Below are positions 6,694 through 15,659 of a stretch of 64,000 nucleotides of DNA, piece after piece; the first letter of the stretch is position 1, and each line of letters begins with the position of its first letter. The position numbers and the translations under genes were made by a program. This stretch comes from Oceanisphaera pacifica (GTDB lineage Bacteria; Pseudomonadota; Gammaproteobacteria; Enterobacterales; Aeromonadaceae), in assembly GCF_017498065.1 (NCBI RefSeq), contig NZ_JAGDFX010000013.1:1-64000 (forward strand). The letters run 5' to 3'. Under the pieces are notes generated by a model. It worked only from the letters and a program-made list of their open reading frames with translations. It was not told the origin of the DNA and ran no database searches.

Positions 6694-6818
6694 AACTAAC
6701 AGGCCACCCATAGAAATTGGTTGTTTTTTAGCCTAATACCTATACTTAAAATGTTCAGGGTTGAACTTTTTAGGAGGCTAGGATGGCTAAACCACGGGTT
6801 GCCCAAGTGAGTTTACAA
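6694..6818 (+). repeat. 125-bp duplicated 5' end of the RAYT element, copy B (in place)
   Basis: The functional-looking copy, joined to the transposase reading frame at ATG 6783. A diverged third copy occurs at 15505-15619. The short spacer AGTCGAC separates copies A and B. Confidence 0.88.
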
Positions 6819-7768
6819 GATACGCCCTTTTATCATTGCGTAAGTCGCACGGTGAGAAGGGCATTTTTGTGTGGTGTGGATGAGGTTTCTGGTCGCACGT
6901 TTGAACACCGTCGACAATGGTTAGAGAAGCGATTACTGTTTTTGACGCAGGCGTTTGCTATAGATATTACCGCTTATGCAGTTATGTCTAATCATGTGCA
7001 TGTGGTGCTACGTATTGATGCAGAAACAGCAATGAATTGGCGAGATATTGATTTGGTAAATCAATGGCATAAGCTGTTTAAAGGCACACCGCTCACCCAA
7101 CGTTTTGCGAACGGTGAGGTCGTTAAGGCTTATGAGATCGACACACTTAACGAGAGGGTTGCCGAGTATCGACGTCGACTGATAGACATCAGCTGGTTTA
7201 TGCGCGCCTTAAACGAGCCAATAGCTCGCCAAGCGAATAAAGAAGATAACTGCACGGGACGCTTCTGGGAAGGTTCTGGGAAGGGCGCTTTAAATCTCAA
7301 GCCTTACTCGATGAAGCCGCGGTGCTGGCCTGTATGACTTACGTCGATTTAAACCCCATTCGCGCACAAATGGCTACCACCCCAGAAACGTCTAAGCACA
7401 CCAGCATTAAGCGACGTATTGATGCTGCAAAACAGGGAGCACAACCGAAGCGTCTACTGCCCTTTGTGGGTAATGACCGCAAAGAGTTGCCCAAAGGCTT
7501 ACTGTTTGACGTAAAAGACTACATCACCCTCGTGGACGATATGGGCAAAATATTACGTAATGATAAACGAGGTGCCATTGCAGACAGCACCGCCAACATA
7601 CTGAACAGATTGAATATTTCGCTAGAAAACTGGTTAAAAATAACCGAAGAGTTTAAGTATCTGTTTACGGGACCGGTTGGGTCGCTTGAAGACTTAACGC
7701 GTTACTGCAAACACTTAGGTATGCAGCGGCGCGCGCACCTTAAAAGTTGCCAACACTGGTCAAGCTGA
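6783..7768 (+). pseudogene. REP-associated tyrosine transposase (RAYT, Y1/IS200-like), frameshifted
   Basis: The N-terminal part (MAKPRVAQVSL, then TPFYHCVSRTVRR and the metal-binding YAVMSNHVHVVL) marks a Y1 HUH transposase of the RAYT group, whose members mobilise REP/REPIN sequences. At 7263-7284 the 11-base unit TTCTGGGAAGG occurs twice in tandem. The extra 11 bases shift the frame, giving an early stop at 7335-7337. Dropping one unit restores WEGRFKSQALLDEAAVL joined to ACMTYVDLNPIRA, which continues to TGA 7766-7768. The restored protein would have about 324 residues. The lesion is a simple slippage-type duplication, so loss may be recent. Confidence 0.88.
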
Positions 7769-8008
7769 GCACTTAGCTTCAATCAACATAGATAAATACT
7801 TACACTCCAACAGGAGTGCACAAGTGTTGCCTGAACACCGCTTAAACGAAGCAAATTACTAGCGGATCACATCAAATAGTAGCAATCAGCTCTATTTTAG
7901 TTTTTCATCCCATACAATTTTGCTAATCACTGCCAAAAGTCTAGGTTGTTGGCTCAACATGAGTCTTAGTGAAACAATTTAACATTGGGTGGCATTTTAG
8001 GTTTTTAG
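7769..8008 (+). mobile_element. 3' flank of the RAYT element
   Basis: The non-coding tail of the element. Its last bases (CAATTTAACATTGG at 7975-7988, then GGCATTTTAGGTTT) recur at 15620-15648 joined directly to the element's 5' end, which defines the right boundary near 8008. No gene is seen in it. Confidence 0.6.
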
Positions 8009-8011
8009 GTT

Positions 8012-8835
8012 TATGAGCACCGAACCCATCATGGCAAACCTATCATTGCTTTTGATGGCAAAGTGCTACGTGGCTCATATTGAAAAAATGCCTCTAAAAC
8101 GGTGCAGCTGGTGACTGCTTACGATACCGAAAATGGCTTGGTGTTAAGCCAAAAAGCGACGCCTTCAAAGAAGGGAGAAATCGCCACCGTCCGAGAAATG
8201 CTGGAAGTCCTCAACCTCAAAGGTTCTGTGGTCACGCTTGATGCTCTGCACGGTCAGCGGGAAACACTGGAGCAGATTCAGGACAAGAAAGCGCATGTGG
8301 TGGTGCAGGTAAAACATAATCAACGCAAGCTGCGCGAAGCGGTCCAATCTCAGTTCCAGGCTGTTTTCGATGCTGGTAAAGAGAAGATCGTTGTCGAACA
8401 CAAAGAAGCCAGTCATGGCCGTAAGGAAGAGCGCTATGTCTTTCAATTAAAGCGAAACTTCCTGAGGGACTGGCAGAAAAATGGCCGACTATTCGGAGTA
8501 TCATCGCCATTGAATGCCACCGTACCATTAATGGTAAAGGGACAGTGGATACTTCTTACTATGTCAGTTCACTGTCGCCTAAACACAAGCTGCTGGGGCA
8601 CAATATTTGTCAGCACTGGCGTATCGAGAACAGCCAACACTACATTCTGGATGTGGTGTTTAACGAAGATGCCTCACGGATTGCCACGGAAGGTGCTGTC
8701 GAAAATATAGCCTTGTTCCGGCGGTTTATCATGCACATTCTCAAGCAAAGTCAGTGCGGCTCCCCGAGTCAGCACAACAAGCTGAAACGGGCAAGTTGGA
8801 ACGACGATTACCGGGCTCAATTATTTTTTGGTTAA
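8012..8835 (+). pseudogene. Second ISAs1-family transposase, decayed
   Basis: Encodes the middle and C-terminal part of an ISAs1-family transposase: IIAFDGKVLRGSY (first catalytic Asp), VVTLDALHGQ (second Asp), HWRIENSQHY with VVFNEDASR, and the family tail KRASWNDDYRAQLFFG before TAA at 8833. The N-terminal third is missing. There is an in-frame TGA at 8081-8083 and a frameshift between about 8460 and 8545. It is clearly different from the intact element at 2715-4039, so it is a separate, older insertion. No terminal repeats or target duplication are visible. Confidence 0.87.
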
Positions 8836-8863
8836 ATTACCAACAGAGTATGCTCCCACCTTG

Positions 8864-9631
8864 CTATAAATCCAGAACAGCTTGTAATTGAGCAGCAGTA
8901 CGGCGCAGCAGGGGGGCATAGTCCATAAGACTAGCCAGAGGTTTACGTATTGTTGGTGCATGCACGGCCAAGGTGGCACGAACTTGCCCTACGTCATCGT
9001 AAATAGGAACAGCAATTGCGGCCATGCCTTCAATAAGCTCCTCGTTATCAGTACTTAATGTATTTTCAATAATTTTCCCCATTTCTTGCTCTAGTAAAAC
9101 GCGATCAGTAATACTATTAGCTGTGTGGGAGTCTAATGATAAGTTAGCAAGTAGTGCTTTGCGGCGATGTAACGGCATCAGCGCCAAAAATAGCTTACCA
9201 CTCGCAGTACAGTGCAAAGGCATGCGTGAACCAGAAGGTAACTGTATTCTTACCGGCCAGTTAGTTTCAACTCGTTCGAAATAAACGAGCTCATGGCCAT
9301 CTAATAAAGTAATATTACAAGTTTCTCCCAACTCCTCGGCGAGCCGTTGAAGTATGGCTCGACGGGGGGCCCCTACACTACGTTGAGCTAGTACGTTTAA
9401 AGCCATTGTCCTCAAACGTGGGCCAGGAGTTAAATGACGCCCCCCTGGTTCTTTCTGTAGTAAATTCTCTTTTTCCAATTGGCTGATAATGCGATGAGCT
9501 GTCGGCTTAGGGACATCTAGGCGTAGACATAAATCTGCCACCGTGGTTGCCCCGTCTCTTTTGACTATTTCTTCGATTAAAGCAAAAGCACGGAGCAAAC
9601 TTGAGTTGGTTGTACTAGCTGGTGTACTCAT
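8864..9631 (-). CDS. IclR-family transcriptional regulator
   Basis: A 255-residue regulator with start chosen at ATG 9629-9631 (MSTPASTTNSSLLRAF); the longer frame would begin inside the preceding intergenic bases. The N-terminal winged helix-turn-helix is at about 10-70 (TTVADLCLRLDVPKPTAHRI) and the C-terminal IclR effector domain at about 85-250, including LPLHCTASGKLFLA. It is last in a minus-strand run glcG-like, dctQM, dctP and faces the GMC dehydrogenase beyond. It probably controls this uptake and oxidation cluster in response to its substrate. The operator is not proven. Confidence 0.88.
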   Translation of the reverse strand: MSTPASTTNSSLLRAFALIEEIVKRDGATTVADLCLRLDVPKPTAHRIISQLEKENLLQKEPGGRHLTPGPRLRTMALNVLAQRSVGAPRRAILQRLAEELGETCNITLLDGHELVYFERVETNWPVRIQLPSGSRMPLHCTASGKLFLALMPLHRRKALLANLSLDSHTANSITDRVLLEQEMGKIIENTLSTDNEELIEGMAAIAVPIYDDVGQVRATLAVHAPTIRKPLASLMDYAPLLRRTAAQLQAVLDL

Positions 9632-9663
9632 AATGTCTCCTGAATCAATGTTTGCACAGTTTA

Positions 9664-10071
9664 TCATAGGACGCTCTGAATACGTTCTGAGAACTGCTTA
9701 CAAAGTAATATATCTCCTTCGAAGTCTCGACCACTAACACCAACTCCACCAATCAGATTTTTCTCATTAAATAGCGGTATACCCCTTGGAAGTGAGGTAA
9801 AATTGCTATCCATAAAGTCAAAAGTAGATAGGTTTTCATTGATCAATCGAACTCTGAATATAGCCGTTGTCACTCCCATTCTAGCCGATGTATAAGCTTT
9901 TCCTATTGCAATATTGATCAGTCGTTCTGCCGCATTATCCATTCTATAGAAATAAAATAATGCTCCACTACTATCCACTACAGCTAAGCATACAGCCTGA
10001 CCATCTTCTTTTATAATTTCCTCTACGGTTATTTTACAGGCTTTAATGATACTACGAGTACTTAAAGACAC
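9664..10071 (-). CDS. GlcG/HbpS-family (DUF336) protein
   Basis: A 135-residue single-domain protein of the GlcG/HbpS heme-degradation-type fold, with GQAVCLAVVDSSGALFYFYRMD, GKAYTSARMG and GGVGVSGR as the usual conserved stretches. Family members often accompany glycolate, alcohol or diol catabolic genes and some bind heme or cobalamin-like ligands; the exact role here is unknown. It lies between dctQM (76 bases away) and the IclR gene (33 bases), so it is probably co-transcribed. Confidence 0.85.
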   Translation of the reverse strand: MSLSTRSIIKACKITVEEIIKEDGQAVCLAVVDSSGALFYFYRMDNAAERLINIAIGKAYTSARMGVTTAIFRVRLINENLSTFDFMDSNFTSLPRGIPLFNEKNLIGGVGVSGRDFEGDILLCKQFSERIQSVL

Positions 10072-10146
10072 AGCAACCTCCTTAATATCTATTGCTTTTA
10101 AATACTAAAAGCAAAGCCATCAGACTCTGCTTTATTGAGAGTTATA

Positions 10147-12099
10147 TCATAGCAATAGTAATGAAATACTTGGTATGTAAGTTATAAGTAATAAAACAGC
10201 AATCATCATTAGTAAGTATGTCCAAACACTTTTAGCAAGCCCGCTAATACTGATGTTGGCAATACCACTGGCCACAAATAAGTTAACACCTACCGGTGGT
10301 GTAATAAAACCAATTGCTAGGTTCATAACCATCATTACTCCAAAGTGAACTGGATTCACGCCCACAGCTAACACTAATGGCAGTAGAATAGGAGTTAAAA
10401 TTACAATAGCCGCCAAGGCTTCCATGAAAACACCAATCCATAGTAAAAATACGTTTATCATTAGCAATATAAGGATCTTGTTCGAGGTTATCGAAAGAAT
10501 TAGATCGGCAATTGCTTCAGGTATTTGTTCAATTGTCATGATGTTGCCAAAAATAGTAGCCATGGCCATCAGTAGTATAATAATTGATGAAATGCTCGCA
10601 GCACTTTGAGTCGATAACCAAAGATTGCTAAAGGTTAATTCCTTATGTATAAACAGTCCTACGAGTAAGCCATATAAGGCGGCAACAGCAGCAGCTTCTG
10701 TTGGTGTCATAATACCGCCATAGATACCGCCGAGTACAATAACTGGCACCATCAATGCCCATTTAGCCTGCCAAGCTGCCGCCATAAAAGTTGCTAATGA
10801 TCGTTTACGTACTTCACCGTACCAGCCATTTTTCTTGGAGATAATATAAGTGATAATCATCAGTGCTACCCCCATGATCAGACCAGGAATAATACCTGCG
10901 ATAAACAACTTGCCAATTGATACTTGAGCGGATACCCCGTAGACAACAAAAGGGTTACTTGGTGGAATTATAACCCCTATGGCCCCCGCACACGCAACAA
11001 CGGTAGCAGAAAAATACTTATCATATCCTCGGGCTATCATCGCTGGAATAGTAATAGAGCCAATTGCAGCTACTGTCGCAGGGCCTGACCCACTTATTGA
11101 AGCAAAGAAAATACAGGTCATAATACTGGTCAACGCCATACCGCCAGGTAAAGCTCCAACTAATTCATCCCCCAATGCGAGCAGCCGTGAAGATAAGCCT
11201 CCCGCTCCCATAAATACTCCTGCAGCTATAAAGAACGGAATAGCCATGATAGGGAAGGAGTCTATAGAAGAAAAAGCAATTTGTGCTAGATAATCTACCG
11301 GTAGCGTACCGGCACCTAGCACTGTCATTAATCCAGATAAACCTAGCGAAAAAGCAATGGGTACCCCCATCAATAAAAATAAAATAAAATAACCGAACAA
11401 TAATAGAGACGCGTTCCATTCATCAGATAGTAATACGGGAGCAAAAATAATAGCTGGGGTGATTAGACCTATACATATATCACGAATGTGCATACTTCTG
11501 CTCTGACGCCACAAGGATTGTAGTGTGCGTAACGTCATCAGGCCAAACCCTATAGGTAGAATTAAATAGGGAATATAGTAACCAATTTGCAAAGCCGGTG
11601 TTGTCTGTGGCATGATCCACTGCATTTCTACATAGCCAAAACCCATAAAGGAAAATAAAAATACTAATATTAGGGTGCAGCTATCAATCACTACCCAGAG
11701 TATATCTTGGTAGCGTTTGGATAGTTTATTATGAATTACATCAACACGTATACCACTTCTTGTAATAATTGATAGAGATACTGCAAGGTATGATATCCAG
11801 ATAAATATATAGCGAGCTAGTTCTTCACTCCAGATTCCCCAGCCAGAAGCATTTTTAATGCCATTTCTAAATTCCTCTATATTTATCAAGAAGCCAAACA
11901 TTTGTTCGAACTCTGGAGTGCCTGTCATGTTTAACATAGCAGAAATAGAGTATCTGAAGAATGTTTGATAGTTAATGATTATAATCATCGATATTAAACC
12001 GATGAATAGAAATGGTTTTTCAAAGTTTTTAATAAATAGATTAAAGGTGGATGGCTTTTTCTCTTTTGGTAATTCCCTGTACACCTTTGCAGTTTCCAT
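10147..12099 (-). CDS. TRAP transporter fused small and large permease (DctQM)
   Basis: A 650-residue membrane protein. The N-terminal ~215 residues are a four-helix DctQ subunit (with WISYLAVSLSIITRSGIRVD). From about residue 225 follows the 12-helix DctM domain (LLFGYFILFLLMGVPIAFSL, GAIGVIIPPSNPFVVYG, GFITPPVGVNLFVASGI). The fusion is a known variant. It works with the periplasmic binding protein encoded just upstream (12325-13338) to import an organic acid or similar solute using the sodium or proton gradient. Confidence 0.93.
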   Translation of the reverse strand: METAKVYRELPKEKKPSTFNLFIKNFEKPFLFIGLISMIIIINYQTFFRYSISAMLNMTGTPEFEQMFGFLINIEEFRNGIKNASGWGIWSEELARYIFIWISYLAVSLSIITRSGIRVDVIHNKLSKRYQDILWVVIDSCTLILVFLFSFMGFGYVEMQWIMPQTTPALQIGYYIPYLILPIGFGLMTLRTLQSLWRQSRSMHIRDICIGLITPAIIFAPVLLSDEWNASLLLFGYFILFLLMGVPIAFSLGLSGLMTVLGAGTLPVDYLAQIAFSSIDSFPIMAIPFFIAAGVFMGAGGLSSRLLALGDELVGALPGGMALTSIMTCIFFASISGSGPATVAAIGSITIPAMIARGYDKYFSATVVACAGAIGVIIPPSNPFVVYGVSAQVSIGKLFIAGIIPGLIMGVALMIITYIISKKNGWYGEVRKRSLATFMAAAWQAKWALMVPVIVLGGIYGGIMTPTEAAAVAALYGLLVGLFIHKELTFSNLWLSTQSAASISSIIILLMAMATIFGNIMTIEQIPEAIADLILSITSNKILILLMINVFLLWIGVFMEALAAIVILTPILLPLVLAVGVNPVHFGVMMVMNLAIGFITPPVGVNLFVASGIANISISGLAKSVWTYLLMMIAVLLLITYIPSISLLLL

Positions 12100-12324
12100 A
12101 CAGTAACTCCAGATTTATATTCTAAAATAATACCCGATAGCGGGAGTAAATCACTTCCGCTAGTTTATTAGGGCGACCGCATGAGCTGAACCAAGTAACA
12201 ATTTTGGATGCAGAATAGTAGCCAATTATTTTTGTAGCGATATATTTCCCTTGGAAAGTATGCTCTACATTCACTCATGCGTTTTCCCTGGCTAATTTAT
12301 AGAGATAGTTCACTAGAGTTGAAA

Positions 12325-13338
12325 TTATTTCTGAGTGTCTTGAATCAACTGAATCAATTCAACAGGGAGCTTATTGGAAAACTCATCAAATACCGGTTTA
12401 GTTAATTTTCGATATTCTGCCAACTCATCTTCTGAAGCTTCATGAATAATAACGCCAGCATCAATCATTCCTTGACGTGATTCTTTTTTATTTTCAGGAT
12501 AGGCCACAGTACGTTGGTAAGTTACCGCTTCTTGAGAAGCTTCTTCGATCAACTGCTGTGTCTCATCGGGCAATCCATCCCACCACTTCTTATTAGCCAT
12601 AGCCACTTGCATGCCATAGTTATGAGCTGAGGTAACAGCATATTTTATATTTTCATGATGTTTTGCGCCATACATAAGATCAAAAGTATTACCTTCTGCA
12701 TCTATGGTGCCCTGCTGTAGTGCAGTGTAAACCTCACCCCAGGAAATAGGTGCAGGGTTAGCGCCTAATGCCTTAACTACTGCAACATCTACAGGTGAAT
12801 CAGTGGTTCTTACCTTTAGCCCAGAAAGAGAGTTCGGTTTATTTAATGGACGATCTTTAGATACAAAATTACGATAACCATACTCTGCGTACATAATAGG
12901 CTGCAGACCGATATCATTGGCGACTTTTTCTAAATAGGTATTTAGAGGTCCTCCTTTATCTAGTGACTTATACAGTTTTTCCTGATGCTCAGGACTAGTG
13001 ATATAAGGTAGGTCAAAAACTTGGTAAATAGAGGTAAAGCTGGCCAGATTTGGAGTTGAGCTTACACCAATTTCTAATGTTCCTCTTTGAGCTCCTTCAA
13101 TCATAACTCTATCACTGCCTAATACTGAGCCTGGGAACAATTGCACTTTAATTTTACCATCTGATTTATCATTAACTAGTTCGGAAAACTTTTTGTAAGC
13201 GGCAGTGATATGGCTTCCAGGAGGAGCAGGGTGCGCTAGTTTCATCTTAACTTTAGGGCCTGAGTAATCAGCCACAGCGGCTGTACTAACTGACATTGTC
13301 AGTGCCAATGAGGACAAAATGAACGAAGTGATTTTCAT
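12325..13338 (-). CDS. TRAP transporter substrate-binding protein (DctP)
   Basis: A 337-residue periplasmic protein with a cleavable signal peptide (MKITSFILSSLALTMSVSTAAVA). It contains DctP-family marks: KMKLAHPAPPGSHITAAYKK, RMIEGAQRGTLE-type region, and the substrate-carboxylate Arg within LKVRTTDSPVD, followed by GEVYTALQQGTIDAEGN. It is the first gene of the minus-strand group. A 225-base gap to dctQM contains a short CCCGATAGCGGG palindrome near 12133, which may set the higher expression usual for binding proteins. The substrate cannot be read from the sequence. Confidence 0.93.
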   Translation of the reverse strand: MKITSFILSSLALTMSVSTAAVADYSGPKVKMKLAHPAPPGSHITAAYKKFSELVNDKSDGKIKVQLFPGSVLGSDRVMIEGAQRGTLEIGVSSTPNLASFTSIYQVFDLPYITSPEHQEKLYKSLDKGGPLNTYLEKVANDIGLQPIMYAEYGYRNFVSKDRPLNKPNSLSGLKVRTTDSPVDVAVVKALGANPAPISWGEVYTALQQGTIDAEGNTFDLMYGAKHHENIKYAVTSAHNYGMQVAMANKKWWDGLPDETQQLIEEASQEAVTYQRTVAYPENKKESRQGMIDAGVIIHEASEDELAEYRKLTKPVFDEFSNKLPVELIQLIQDTQK

Positions 13339-13677
13339 GAGATATTCCTTTTCTTAAATATGACATCCAACAGGGCTTAACATTTTCTTAACAAGGGTAA
13401 CTATATGGATCAGTAACAAGTACTGTCAATTAATAACTTCGTTTTTTTAATAAAAAGAGTATCAATAAATTTAAACTGCTTATATATCAGTGCCTTGAGT
13501 TTGGTTTTGTCTTGGGGTTATGGAGGTTATCTTATATAACGTCATCAAAAACACTTAAAGAACATAAGGTGAAAACCCAAAAACAAACAAAAAACTAACA
13601 AAAAGTACAAATTTAACTTGATATAAAAAACAAAGTGATTATTTTGATACTATTGTTATCACTTTTGTGGGTTGGTT
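13339..13677. promoter_or_regulatory. Divergent control region between dctP and the GMC dehydrogenase gene
   Basis: An AT-rich 339-base gap holding both promoters. The inverted repeat CAAAGTGAT (13631-13639) / ATCACTTTTG (13658-13667) lies 11 bases before the dehydrogenase start, where a bound repressor would block initiation. It is a candidate IclR-family operator. There is no clear Shine-Dalgarno sequence before ATG 13678. Confidence 0.4.
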
Positions 13678-15300
13678 ATGTCTTTATATCAAGAGCAGGT
13701 TTTTGGTGAGTTTGACTATATTATTGTAGGGGCAGGCTCTGCTGGTTGTGTGTTAGCCAATCGGCTAACCGAAGACCCAGAGATCAAAGTGTTACTGCTA
13801 GAGGCAGGAGGAAAAGATTGGAATCCTTGGATACATGTGCCAGTAGGCTACTTTAAGACCATGCATAACCCTGCTACAGATTGGTGCTATGTTACCGATC
13901 CAGACAAAGGGATTAATGATCGGCAATTACAGTGGCCTAGAGGTAAGGTATTAGGGGGGTCTAGTTCACTTAACGGCTTACTATATATTCGGGGTCAGCG
14001 CCAAGACTACGATGGCTGGGCTGCTATGGGTAATGACGGTTGGAGTTATGAAGATGTTCTGCCTTATTTTAAGAAATCTGAATGCCAGTCTCGAGGTGAA
14101 AATCCCTATCATGGGGTCGACGGACCACTCAAGGTATCTGATCTTCGGCTGCGTAGGGAAATAGCTGAACGTTTTATCAAAGCTGCACAACAAATTGGCA
14201 TTCCAGCTAATTCGGACGTGAATGGTGAAACGCAAGAAGGGGTTGGGTACTTTCAGCAAACCGCCTATAAAGGCTTACGCTGTAGTAGTGCTAAAGCATT
14301 CTTGCGCCCAGCGCTGGAGCGCCCCAACCTTACTTTACTCACACGAGCTCATACCCGTCGTATTATATTGGACGGCAAACAAGCGACAGGCATCGAGTTT
14401 GAACACAAAGGTAAGTCTTTACGAGCTAACGCAGGGCGAGAAGTGGTGCTTAGTGCCGGAGCAATTGGCTCTCCTCAAATATTGCAATGTTCAGGTGTTG
14501 GCGAACCTGAGCATCTCAAATCAGTAGGTGTAAACTGTTTGCACTCGTTACCAGGTGTAGGAGAAAATTTACAAGATCATCTACAAATACGTTTGGTATT
14601 CAAAACTAGTTGCAAAACACTGAATGATGAAGTGAATAATCCCTTGAAAAAACTAGGTGTAGGTATCCAGTACGCGGTTTCTAGAACTGGCCCTTTGACA
14701 CTTGCAGCCAGCCAAGTATGTATATTTACCAAGTCTGAGGAAGGACTAGATCGACCTGACATTCAGTTTCACATGCAACCGCTTAGCGCTGATAAGCCAG
14801 GGGAAGGTGTCCATCCTTTTTCTGCATTCACTGCTTCAGTGTGTCAATTACGCCCCCATAGTCGTGGTAGCATTAAGATTCGTAGTAGTGATCCCCATGA
14901 GCATCCTTCAATTCAGGCTAATTATCTTTCTGCGGAAGAAGATTTACGAGTCGCAGTGAATGCTATTAAGGTTGCTCGACGCATTGCTGAAGCTGACGCA
15001 CTTAAGCCCGTTATTATTGATGAGTATGTCCCTGGCCGCCAATATCAAACAGACGAGCAATTACTGAATGCCGCTCGTCGTTATAGTCAGACTATTTACC
15101 ATCCGACCAGCACTTGTAAAATGGGCGATGATGAAATGGCTGTAGTTGATAATAGACTAAGGGTTCATGGGATAAGTGGGCTCAGAGTCGCCGACGCTTC
15201 CATTATGCCTGTTATTGTTTCTGGGAATACGAATGCACCCTCCATCATGATCGGGGAAAAGTGTGCAGATATGATTAAGCAGGATCGATTGCGTCGTTAA
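13678..15300 (+). CDS. GMC-family FAD-dependent alcohol/choline dehydrogenase-like oxidoreductase
   Basis: A 540-residue protein started at ATG 13678 (MSLYQEQVFG); an in-frame TTG six bases earlier is less likely. The FAD-binding DYIIVGAGSAGCVLANRL is at about 12-29, GMC signature 1 is in WPRGKVLGGSSSLNGLLYIRG and signature 2 in GAIGSPQILQCSGVG. The C-terminal catalytic His lies in the YHPTSTCKMG region, with SGNTNAPSIMIGEK near the end. The family oxidises primary alcohols to aldehydes (for example AlkJ, BetA, polyethylene glycol dehydrogenase). Divergence from the TRAP/IclR genes suggests it oxidises the imported compound. Confidence 0.9.
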   Translation: MSLYQEQVFGEFDYIIVGAGSAGCVLANRLTEDPEIKVLLLEAGGKDWNPWIHVPVGYFKTMHNPATDWCYVTDPDKGINDRQLQWPRGKVLGGSSSLNGLLYIRGQRQDYDGWAAMGNDGWSYEDVLPYFKKSECQSRGENPYHGVDGPLKVSDLRLRREIAERFIKAAQQIGIPANSDVNGETQEGVGYFQQTAYKGLRCSSAKAFLRPALERPNLTLLTRAHTRRIILDGKQATGIEFEHKGKSLRANAGREVVLSAGAIGSPQILQCSGVGEPEHLKSVGVNCLHSLPGVGENLQDHLQIRLVFKTSCKTLNDEVNNPLKKLGVGIQYAVSRTGPLTLAASQVCIFTKSEEGLDRPDIQFHMQPLSADKPGEGVHPFSAFTASVCQLRPHSRGSIKIRSSDPHEHPSIQANYLSAEEDLRVAVNAIKVARRIAEADALKPVIIDEYVPGRQYQTDEQLLNAARRYSQTIYHPTSTCKMGDDEMAVVDNRLRVHGISGLRVADASIMPVIVSGNTNAPSIMIGEKCADMIKQDRLRR

Positions 15301-15504
15301 ATCACAGAAAGTCAGGTATTAAAGTAGTTTTCTTGGTTATAGCGATTTAAAAACTGCCCAAAACCTTTTTAATCTTAGGGCGTTATCGTTTCGGTGATAG
15401 CGCCATAGCTAGCCAGTTGGGTTGATGCTCAACTAGAGTCATGCCTAGGTGGTTGTGGCCAAAAGTTCAGATGGCAAGTTTATTGTCTAGCAAAAGCCAA
15501 CTTT
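15301..15504. other. Non-coding gap
   Basis: No gene or clear terminator. It contains AAAACCTTTTTAATC and, near 15418-15440, a short GTTGATGCTCAAC inverted repeat. It leads into the RAYT-derived element. Confidence 0.4.
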
Positions 15505-15648
15505 AACCAACAGGCCACACATAGGAATTAGTTATTTTTTCAGCCTAGCATCTATACTTAAAGTGTTCAGGGTTAAACTTTTCAAGAGGCTAGGATGGCT
15601 AAACCACGAGTTACCCAAGCAATTTAACATTGGCTAGCATCTTAGGTT
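15505..15648 (+). mobile_element. RAYT-derived deletion element (MITE-like)
   Basis: The first ~115 bases match the 5' end of the RAYT element (6694-6808), including the leader and ATGGCTAAACCACGAGTT start. They are joined at 15619/15620 directly to the element's 3' end (CAATTTAACATTGG). The transposase body is deleted. It ends 11 bases short of the MATE gene's stop codon. It is a non-autonomous copy that the RAYT may have moved while active. Confidence 0.8.
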
Positions 15649-15659
15649 TCCAGCTCCTG

